A stretch of 64,000 nt of DNA from Symsagittifera roscoffensis. Taxonomy: Eukaryota; Xenacoelomorpha; Acoela; Convolutidae. Where the stretch lies: contig NC_087068.1 of assembly GCF_963678635.1 (NCBI RefSeq), positions 41,999,649-42,063,648 of the forward strand, given 5' to 3'. Every line of letters starts with the position of its first letter. Positions within the stretch are counted from its first letter, which is position 1. Below are positions 55,873-64,000 of this stretch, piece by piece. The position numbers and the translations under genes are program-made. The notes below the pieces were generated by a model. The model ran no database searches. It had not been told where the DNA came from and saw only the letters and a program-made list of their open reading frames with translations.

Positions 55873-57782
55873 TCAGGCGATACTCAAGTAGTATTTTTTG
55901 TGTAGGTGTACCATTATCTCCGTTTCTGCGAAGACCACGTGTAGGATGGCATATAACTCCCTTGGTCTCAACTTGCCCCTGTTTGGGTCATAAACAGGCA
56001 TCGAGACCACCAATATCCCTTTTTCAATCATCAAGTCTCTCAGCCTCGTTAGTGCTAACATCACGTGCTCAGGATCTATCGTATTCCTTTCATTGACCCT
56101 CGTCACTAGAAAGCACAGGTATTTGCCTGGGACTTGTGCCACTGGTGGGGGAAGCGCAGCCATTCCTCCCAGCCCCGGTCTCTGTCTGAATAGAAACTCC
56201 ACGTTCTGGTATTCTCTCCTGAAGTCGGCCTCCAGTCTCGATTTGAAGCTCATGTCCGCCGTTATACAGATCGAGCTGGTCCTGTCTGACAGAATGAAGT
56301 CGCTGTCCGTTATCAGGATGTTCTCCGAGTATTCATTTGGAATTTCAAATTTCGTTTTAAAATTTCGTCCTATGGTAGGCTCGGCCTCTTCCTCGCCCAG
56401 TTCTAGCCCGTTGGTCTCTCTTACTTCCCTGAGTTTCTTTATCATCAAATTTTTGGTGTGGGTAAGTCCTACCCCCACTCCCCGGACAAAAATATTTATC
56501 GACGTCCCCGTCGATGACGCTGGGTCTAAATTATCTGGCGGTATTTCGAGAGGCCTGTCGGTTGCCGTCCAACCGAAGAGGGGATCTTCCGTTTTCACGT
56601 GTTGTTCTGCTGACACGTCGACCTGCTGGATGCTTTGCCCATCATCTCTTTTGCTCTTGAAATCACGCATCCACTCTAGTATTCTCAAGTTTGTTTTCTC
56701 TCTCCTCTCTATCTCGCTCTGCTCCAGATCTGTTTCTTGTTCTGGTGTGGAGTAGTCTTCCTTCGGGTAGTGTTCGCCGTCGTTGATGATTTGCCATTCA
56801 TCGTCTACCACCAATTCGCCCACACTCAGTAACTCGTCGCCCAATTCATCAGGCCGTATCTTGTCAATCAAGAAGTCATCCCCGTACCTACTGTACCTCA
56901 TGCCTGTCCGTTTACGATTACCAATCCTGGTTCCTGCCGTTATCGGCAAGTCTGGTTCCGTCCACTTTGGCACCTCGTCCTGTTCTGGGTCGTTCCAGTC
57001 TTCTTCCACAAAGGATTCTGAGTCCGCTTCTATCTTTTCATTATCATCCAAACTCAAGTCCTCGTTGCCATCATTTTTCTCTCTGGTGCCTTTCTCGTTC
57101 ATCTCGCAAGCTGGTTCCACAAATAGGTACTCGAGTCCCTCCATATTCTGCGGTACGCACCAGTGTTCTGGGGATGGGACATGAGGTTTCAAGTTTTGAT
57201 AATGCGCTGCACGCCCCGTACTCAAGCGGTAAAACCGTCCTTGCTGGTGCACTTCAGTTATCATGAACGGTCCTCTCCATTTCTTGAGTAGTTTCTTTGT
57301 ACCTTTGGGAGGTATAACATTCTGGAAGACCCAGACGTATTGTTCTACTGCATATGGTTTCGCGTGCAGTATTTTCTCATCGTATTTCTTCCGCTGTCTC
57401 ATTTGTGCTTGCGCTGTGTTCCTCCTACAGAGCTCGTTTAGTTCGTGATGTCTCTTAACTGCTTCTTTCACATAAGCTTGAGGCGATGTCTTTTTCCCTT
57501 CGTATTCTGGGTAAAAGAATGTTAGAGGCATCGCTCTTTCCCTGCCCGTCAACATCATGAAGGGAATAATTCCTGTTGTTGAGTGTTGCGTACTGTTGTA
57601 TGCCCCTACCACTTGCGGCAGATATTTGTCCCTGTCTGTCATATATCTTGAGCAGTATATCCTCAGCATGTTTACCAATGTTCTGTTCTGTCTCTCCACT
57701 AACCCGTTGGTCTGGGGATGGTAGGTCGTTGAAAGCGCTTGAGCTATGTGAGACCTCTTCATCAATTCTTTCGTCAGGTCCC
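55873..57782 (-). pseudogene. Integrase C-terminus with long tail ending in a macro-like domain (pol, giant element)
   Basis: The frame carries the end of the catalytic core (STTYHPQTNGLVERQNRTL, catalytic Glu), the GPY/F module (KKWRGPFMITEVHQQ ... RLSTG), an acidic low-complexity stretch, and a closing domain at about 56328-55876. That domain (TSSICITADMSFKSRLEADF, GGMAALPPP, KYLCFLVTRVNERNTIDPEHV, LRDLMIEKGILVVSMPVYDP, ELYAILHVVFAETEIMVHLH) follows strand by strand the TARG1/OARD1-type macro fold that binds ADP-ribose. The loop holding the catalytic Asp (GCGLD in TARG1) reads YDPNRGKL here and the Lys position reads TRV, so hydrolysis is doubtful. The frame ends in TGA. A lost C in a C5 run (about 57780) separates it from the integrase N-terminus. 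Confidence 0.75.
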
Positions 57783-59150
57783 CACGAAGGCTTTGCCGTT
57801 GTCCGACTGAAATGTCATGGGACAGACATACCGTGATATCCAATGTGTTTTCAGGTGGTCACAAGTCTCCTCTGCCGAGGCTGTCTGACACGGCACCGCT
57901 TCTGCCAGCTTTGTGAAATGATCTATTATGACTAGTATCTGGTTATATCCCGAATCTGTCATACAGATCTTTTGGTGGTCTAACTGCACGACTTCGTTGA
58001 ATTCCGAGCTCTCGACGGATTTGAGTGGGAACTTCATCTTCCTTGGGTCTTTCACCTGCAGGCATGCCAGGCATGCATTTACCCGTCTCTCGCAAGCTTT
58101 CCTTAATCCTGGCAAACCAAACCTATGAAGTATTCTCTGTTGCACCTTGTCCATCCCCTGGTGCCCCATTTGATCGTGCGATCTGAATAACACTTCGGTC
58201 TGATACAACTGTGGCAATATGATGAGGTTATGCTTGTGTAATATCTTTTCCTCATCCTTTCTCTTGCACGCTACCACCCCATCAGCTGTGTGATAGAGTA
58301 AATCTTTTCTTTCTTGGTAGAACTGGCTCAAGACCTTGTAGCTGTCTTCTTCCAGATCCCCCTTCTCTTTGGATCCAGTCCGGATCCATTTGGAGAGGTT
58401 ACTTGTCATCTTGTCATTCTTTTGGGCCCTTATTAGATCCGACAGCCTATATCTCGCCTTGACATGTTCCTTTAGTGCCATTATCTGACCATTCATTTCT
58501 CCAGGGTTGTGGAAGTCATCTTTCAGCTTTACGCATACTATCCTTTTCATGATTTTTCTATCGTCTTCTGGCACCAGATTTGTTCTGACATTCGAGTTGC
58601 ATGATAGTTCCCTCAACGGTTTTCTCGATACCGCAATTTTCTCAAGTTCTTCACCTCCTCGCACTTCTTGCTGATCCAAGTTATATGTTCCTGATGAGGG
58701 ATCTGTCTGCAGCTCCCTGTCGCGGTGTCTCATATTCTCTTCCGCCAGTATCATGCACAGACTATCTTGGTCGTCGCTGCTACTCTCCAAGTCTTGATCC
58801 CATTCTTCACACTCCCCGGACAATTTTTCTTCTCCAGCCTCTCCTTCCTCTGTGGACCACTCCCCAGACTCTTGACCTTTTTCAAGGTGTTCAGCTTCCT
58901 CCTTAAACGCCACTTTCTTTTTCCTAACCCGAGTCCGCTCAAGTATGTCTTCAGGGATTTTGTCAACCAGTGACTGCACGACTTCTTTCCCATCAGGATT
59001 ACTCTCTTTTAAGGAGTTTTCGCCGCCAACTGTCTCACTCCTTCGCAGTATCGTGACTTCCGGCTCCTCCTTACCCTTTCCTTCGATCACGGGTTTATCA
59101 TCTGCCAGTTTCTCGAGTAATCTCATCAAGTCCTCATCTATCTGAGCTTC
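57774..59150 (-). pseudogene. Integrase N-terminus and core, with acidic linker (pol, giant element)
   Basis: An acidic linker after RNase H (EEKLSGECEEWDQDLESSSDDQDS) is followed by a helical region (VCVKLKDDFHNPGEM), the HHCC zinc domain (H-D-Q-M-G-H spacing, then ACLACLQVK), and the first two core residues (Asp in VQLDHQK, Asp in FQSDNGK). It is interrupted at its start by a TGA plus frame change around 59150 and at its end by the 1-nt loss near 57780. Apart from those it is intact; the copy at 49300-50808 allows both lesions to be polarised. Confidence 0.85.
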
Positions 59151-59158
59151 TCACGTTT

Positions 59159-60582
59159 CTACCTGGTTGAGTCATAGCCCTTCGCCTTGAGCGTCTCCCT
59201 CACAATTTTTGACTTGAGCATTATCTCTATCGGGATCCCTCGGGTCTTTTTCCAGATTGTTTTCTCTGGATGCTCTTTTGGTAATTCGGGGTGATCTTCT
59301 ATCGGTTTGCCTGACTTGTTGATCCATCTCGTGAGTGGAAGACTATCATACGTTTCCTTATCCATGAAGGAGAAGCCCTCTTTTATTTCTGGCCTATTCG
59401 CCTCCCTCTGTTCCTGTCTCTCATAGAACTCCGTTTTCTTTCTCAAGCTATCGGCATTTTGATGTTTGTCTCTTGTTCTGTGCTCAATTATCATGTTGTA
59501 CCCGTCCAGGCGAACTATCCACCTCCCAATGTAGCTCTGGTCCATTGAGTACGTCTTCAGCCAGCTGAGTGCCCTGTTGTCGACTCGCAGCTTGAATGTC
59601 TCACTGCCTAGGTATGCTCTATATTTCTCGGTAAAGGTAACCACCGAGAACATCTCCGCTTTCGGCGCCCCGTACTTCATTTCCGTATCACTCAAGGCTT
59701 TGCTACCGTACGCTATTGGTCTCAAGACTGTCTTCCCGTTCCATTCTTGTTCCTGATGGAGAATTCCAGAAATCGCTACTACCGACGCATCCGTGTCCAG
59801 CACGTACATCCCCTTCTCTGTTGGCATCCCTAGTACTGGTGCCTCGCACAACTCTTTCTTTATTCTCTGGAATGACTCTTCTGCTGCATTGTTCCACGTG
59901 AACTTCTTGCCCTTGTGTCCCATTAACTGTTGCATCGGGTATACCTTGTCTGCATAGCCTTTGATGAATTCTCTGTAGTAATTCGCAAAACCCAGGAAGC
60001 TCATCAATTGGTATTCCGTTTTCGGCGATTTCCAAGTTAGAACTGCTTCTACTGCATCTGGATCTGGTCTGATGCCGTGCCTGTCCACCATCCTGCCCAA
60101 GTATTTTATCGAATCCTTGAGTATCTCGCACTTTGATGGTTTACACTTTAGCCCCGACCTCTTCATACACGCAAACACCTCGTCAAGTCTCTCAATGTGG
60201 TCTTCTAGTGTGGGCGTTGCTATTACCACGTCATCCAATAGCACATTACCAGATTGCCGTACTTCTTCGTCACACCTATCAGCGCGTGTGCCATCAACCG
60301 CTGAAATGTGGCAGTGCCATTGCAAAGACCAAACGGCATCCGTTTCCATTGAAACAGACCCAACTCGCAGGCGAACCCTGTCTTGTCCCTGTCCTGCTTC
60401 CTGAGCGGTACCTGCCAGAAGGCCGAACCTAAATCAAGAGTCGTAAAAAACTTTGCGTCACCTAACTTCGAGAGGCTCTCATCAATCCTAGGTATGGGAT
60501 AGGCATCCTTCACCGTGACGGAGTTCAGGTATCGAAAGTCATAACAAAACCTCAATTGGTCGCCTTTCTTTTTGGCCATCAC
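59159..60582 (-). pseudogene. Reverse transcriptase and RNase H (pol, giant element)
   Basis: RT palm and fingers: LRFCYDFRYLNSVTVKDAYPIPRIDE, FFTTLDLGSAFWQVPL and MPFGLCNGTATFQRLM are clear. Just before the catalytic motif the frame changes (about 60240) because one T is missing, so the frame containing MCY and that containing LDDVVIATP are different. RNase H follows: YVLDTDASVVAISGILHQE, KAEMFSVVTFTEKYRAYL, KLRVDNRALSWL, and HQNADSL. A conserved region EFYERQEQREANRPEIKEGFSF and SLPLTRWINKSGKP closes the domain before a shift near 59155. A TGA at about 60594 replaces the Trp expected in SPWA at the start of RT. Confidence 0.88.
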
Positions 60583-60594
60583 TACTCCACACGC

Positions 60595-62724
60595 TCACGG
60601 TGATTTGGATGGTTCTATCATATCATACTCTAGTAGCGTTTCAACTTCTTTTCTACACGAATCCGATTTGTGTGGGGTCATTCTCCTCGCCCTCTCCCTG
60701 TGCGGTACCGCATTCTCTTCAAGTTCTATTTCATGCTCAACAAAATTACAACACCCGATGTCTGCCTTAAGTCTCGAAAAAACTTCCTCGTTCCGTTCTA
60801 GTACTTCCTTGATGGCCTCGAGCTGTTCGTCCGTCAACTTGCCCCTCAAGTGTTCGATCTCCGACAGGACCGGTTTATCAATTTGCATTTCATCGATTGT
60901 GGGCCGTTCCGGAAAGTTCGAACAGCTCGATAGCCCATCGGCCGTCTCTGACTTAAGTGATTTCACAAGACCTGATGAACCTTTTATTTTCTTCAATCGT
61001 CTCAAGATACAAATTTTGTCCCTATGATTGGGACAATCAACAACTTCATTTTGTTTTGAATTTTCAGTCATTTCATAAGGAGTTTTGACAGGTGAAGCAT
61101 GTCCCAGCTTCCTCCCCCTCTGTATCGTGATGGGTATATCAAGAGTATTCAACAAGACACTGACGCAGAGACCGCTCTTGGTTATTGAGAAGGATCTTCC
61201 TAAAATAGCAGCACTTTGACTGTATGAATTCGGTACTATATATACTTGTTTGTTGTCGCTAAGTTCATTATAATTTTTCATCCGTAAACTTACAATTGCC
61301 GCCTTATTCGTTTTCAGACTTACCCTCCTACTCAAGAAAACTGGAGCCTTATTTCCATTCGCCATTATCAAGTTTACCGGTTTAATTACGTACTTCCTTT
61401 CCGAAATTCGAATCCTGAACATTGAATTGTTAAGATCAATTGTTACGTCGAAGTTCCCGATGAAGTCCCTGCCTAAAATGAATTGGTCAGACTCATCTAG
61501 GTTTTCTACTGCAAGAAAGCTCATCCATAGATTGCGTTCCCCCAGATTTAGGGCTATTATTGTTGTTCTGCCTAGCACCCGCAGCGCCCCTTTGTTAGCA
61601 GCTGACAACCGTATTCTCGAGTCTATCAAGTCATTTTTGTTAAAGCCCATTCGCTCCCAAGTTTCGATTGGTATTACACTCAAGACCGCACCAGTATCGA
61701 GTAACCCACGCAAGTGAGTCTTCTTGCCACTTATGTCCAGCACATGTGCTGATACGTCTGCCTCTGTTCCAATGTGCATTGCATCTTCCTCCAGCATCTG
61801 TCCCAGTAGATCTTCATCACATTTTATCATTGTTTTCGTGTAGATGTTTATCCCATCTATATTCAATATCACCTCATGTGGACCATAAGCTTCTGTATAT
61901 CTGTTTTCCACACAGATCGACTTGCTGCCACCTCTCGTGAGTAGCGCCCTCAAGGCTCTAGATGTCGTCTGTGGGCTTATCGCACTCAAGTAGTCTGCGT
62001 ATACGTCAATGTGCATTACTGTCTGGTCGCTGGGTTCACTTAAGTTCCTTGTCACTTCATGTCCACCTAAAGTGATTATCGACATTATCCTGGCTCCGAT
62101 TTTCGTTATGCCAAATGGCTTTCCTGTCACCATTTTCAGAGTGTTGCAATTTTCACTCTTTGTCGACCCTGCTACAGCTTCTGGCACTGGCACCGAGCAA
62201 CTTAGCATCTCGTTCAATCTCTGTCTGTCGATCTCTTGCTTCAACCGTTGCTCTATTTCCTTTGTTGCTAGGTCCTGTTTCACCTTGTTGATCGCCTCTG
62301 ACGCCGCTTTCTCATAATTTATCTCTAGGGCGTTCTTGGCCGTGGCCTCTATCGCATTGTTAGCCTGCGTTACCGCCTTCACTGTCTTCGTTGGCAATTC
62401 CGTACTCGGTGCTTCTAAGTTTTTTGCTTCAAATTCGGTTTGTCTATTTCGCTGATTCTGCACCGCCGCTAATGCCAATTTATGTTTGGGGTGACTCTGG
62501 TTCTTGACCGCCTCCCAAAACAAAGGACAATCCATCCTAAAGTGCCCTTCCTGATTGCAGAAGAAGCATCTTGCACCTATCTTGATGATTAAGCCACTAT
62601 AGTACTCGTGTTCTTCCATCTGGCTCATGTCCTCCTCATCTGGTGCGTACCCCAGACTCTTCATGCCCTGCTTGTATGTTGTGCAATCTGCCACGTGATG
62701 ATCAGCTGACCCCAGTTCGCGCAT
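60595..62724 (-). pseudogene. Nucleocapsid, protease and pre-RT region (giant element)
   Basis: Opens inside the first zinc knuckle (the frame of GSADHHVADC is one base off from the upstream Cys pair at about 62700), then a second intact CX2CX4HX4C knuckle, RCFFCNQEGHFRMDC. A long helical Ala/Glu/Gln-rich stretch follows (NNAIEATAKNALEINYEKAASEAINKV region). Next is the block shared with the left fragment at 339-626 (MHIDVYADYLS). The aspartic protease has active site GLLDTGAVLSVIP near 61690 and FILGRDFI as its C-terminal turn. The RT connection starts at about 60.9 kb. The extra block between knuckle and protease is unusually long for Ty3/gypsy and unassigned. Confidence 0.85.
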
Positions 62725-63521
62725 GATCTACGTTTGTCCATGTCATCTCTAGGCTTGTACCATGACGACCTTTGTGGTTGGCTCCCCCCTTGCATATTCC
62801 TGTTATCTGAATATGAGTACTTCTTGGGCTTCATTAGCATGTACTCTCTCGACTTCTGTCTCATCTCTTCTGGAGTCGGGGCACTGTCGTTCGACAATGT
62901 ATAGTATGTTGCTAACATTGTTCTCAAGTCATCACTCCTTACCCCATCAATGAACTTTGAGGCGATGCTAAAGTTCCTTCTATTGGTGGACTCTTCCGGG
63001 TCACTTCTTCGTCTCAAACTCTCAAGATCATCTAGGAACCTGTCTATCGATTCATCGTCCCTTTGCCTTCTCTTTTCAAATCGCATCATTGCTTGATGAC
63101 CCTTCATGCCTGACCCGAATCGATTTAACAATATCTCGAAGATTTTATCCGCAGTGTCGCGTTCCTCTTCTTTTTTCGCCACCACGCATTTCAAGGCCGT
63201 GCCTTCCAAGTTGCTGAGTATCGCTGTACATGCTTGCCTCTCATCGTTCAAGTTATCTTGTTCCAAGTGCAACCTCATGACTTCTACCCAAGTGTCAATG
63301 CATCCATCTGAATCATCCTTGAATTCCTTCGGTTTTTTGAAAGTTTTCCTTGATTTGTTGCTCCCTCTGTCACTCGAGTCGGTGTTCCTTGTGGCGAAGG
63401 CTTCTAGTCTCCTGTTCATCATTTCCCAGGTGCTTGCCCATGTCATGACATCCGGTCCCACGTTGTTGTGAGTCGTTGAGTCCCCTGGACCACCCGTTGT
63501 GTTTGCTGTTCCACTTTTCAT
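62661..63521 (-). pseudogene. gag capsid region (giant element)
   Basis: A retrotransposon-type capsid: KPKEFKDDSDGCIDTWVEVM starts the N-lobe, and LLNRFGSGMKGHQAMMRFEKR, ESIDRFLDDLESLRRR and RNFSIASKFIDGVRSDDLR follow as helices typical of the UBN2/gag superfamily. It ends with the first cysteines of the knuckle (CAN), where a missing base shifts the frame. It is separated from the gag N-terminus by a run of ten G on the coding strand near 63531, which also changes frame. Confidence 0.8.
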
Positions 63522-63922
63522 AATCGCTTTGCCCCCCCCCCTGGTGCTGTACTCACGGCATCCAGGGGTAATGGTAACGGTGTTGACTGCCGTTTGCTCC
63601 GTTGTGGTTCCACAAAGTCAACTCTGTTGCCTTGCGTTCGCTCCGCTGCTGGCCTGTCCTGCGACGTTGAGTTCCTCAAGATGGCGTCTAATTTTGCCTG
63701 TATTGCACATGAACTTTCAGCCTGGTCCCTACTCATCGTATCCATTCTCGTTTCCAAACTCCCCAACTGGCTATTCACTGTGTCATATCGTTGCCTCATT
63801 TCTTGCATGTCTTTCTTGATGTTCTTGTCTCGCTCTCCATCAGTGGTATCTACCTTGTCCGACATCTGCTGAAGTTTTTCCTCTGTCGCTTTCGCTAGAT
63901 TGAAATAGCTGTCCATACTCAT
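63518..63922 (-). pseudogene. gag N-terminus (giant element)
   Basis: Start chosen at the ATG at 63922 (MSMDSYFNLAKATEEKL): it is preceded by AAC and an in-frame TAA a few codons upstream. A helical, charged coiled-coil-like region (EEKLQQMSDKVDTTDGERDKNI and LGSLETRMDTMSRDQ region) is followed by a Pro/Arg linker (QRSKRQSTPLPLPLD). Comparable coiled coils precede the capsid in many gag proteins. The frame is lost in the G10 run at 63531-63540. Confidence 0.75.
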
Positions 63923-64000
63923 GTTTGTTGTATCTTAATTCTTTCTTTATCACATCTCTATCCTCCTCGCTGTGCTTCAGTCTCTTGTCGATCTGATCTA
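63923..64000 (-). other. Leader upstream of giant-element gag
   Basis: AT-rich, with a stop before the gag ATG. Any PBS and the 5' LTR must lie to the right of the window. Confidence 0.5.

Larger units (their letters stand above)
41015..64000 (-). mobile_element. Giant Ty3/gypsy element, two overlapping broken copies, 3' LTR to beyond the window edge
   Basis: Read on the minus strand from the right edge: gag, nucleocapsid, protease, RT, RNase H, integrase, a long tail ending in a macro-like domain (55873), a spacer, then a second giant frame with coiled coil and SGNH-like domains, ending at 42324 and followed by an LTR at 41015-41892. Between 49.2 and 53.6 kb the order is disturbed by a repeated integrase segment and an AT-rich insert, so two copies are probably joined here. 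Removing those 4.2 kb gives coding content of roughly 17-18 kb plus LTRs, far larger than ordinary gypsy elements and comparable in scale with known giant LTR elements such as planarian Burro. The 5' LTR is outside the window. Confidence 0.75.

Noticed and set aside
62690-62720. Programmed frameshift between gag and pol
   Set aside because: The change of frame lies inside a zinc knuckle and is absent from the related fragment near 1.2 kb; no slippery heptamer with a downstream structure is seen. A lost base is more likely.

Overview
The window looks like animal (probably invertebrate) nuclear DNA. It is packed with LTR retrotransposons, tandem repeats and a segmental duplication. I could not identify a conserved host protein-coding gene, rRNA or tRNA. 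The domains point to Ty3/gypsy-type gag-pol (zinc knuckles, DTG/DSG proteases, RT, RNase H, HHCC/DDE integrases). The core promoters and splice-like signals are of eukaryotic type. The species cannot be fixed from sequence alone. The left part is AT-rich; the right part (42-64 kb) is visibly richer in GC.

Layout: 0.3-2.3 kb is a decayed minus-strand gag fragment, a distant relative of the element at the right end. 4.1-7.65 kb is a degenerate minisatellite (about 25-27 bp units, with a roughly 375 bp higher-order period). 8.1-17.3 kb is a tandem array of about ten units of roughly 950 bp. Each unit carries a TATA-type promoter, splice-like signals and a 9-bp stem-loop, and an eleventh unit sits alone at 27.0-27.9 kb. 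A diverged unit follows at 17.3-18.07 kb. This interval plus a decayed plus-strand gag-protease was duplicated (about 3.7 kb period). One copy was then split by a complete 6.87 kb Ty3/gypsy element (18069-24933, minus strand; 339-bp LTRs, PBS, PPT). The duplicate at 28.57 kb preserves the empty target site. From 26 to 39.6 kb runs a heavily decayed plus-strand gypsy (gag, PR, RT, RNase H, IN, env-like). Its 3' LTR has been entered by another LTR, which itself contains a third.

The most interesting part is 41.0 kb to beyond the right edge: one or two overlapping, broken copies of a giant minus-strand Ty3/gypsy element. Gag-pol (63.9 to 55.9 kb) ends in an integrase whose long C-terminal tail closes with a macro-domain-like (TARG1-like ADP-ribose-binding) module. 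After a spacer with short tandem repeats comes a very long second open frame in the env position. It encodes a coiled coil, an SGNH-hydrolase-like domain, then (in the left copy) a second SGNH-like domain and about 1,700 residues I do not recognise. The frame ends close to a TG...CA LTR at 41015-41892. The two copies meet at 49.2-53.6 kb, where integrase sequence recurs and about 2.7 kb of unrelated AT-rich DNA with its own broken ORFs is inserted. All copies carry frameshifts or stops, so none looks autonomous now, though reading frames remain long.
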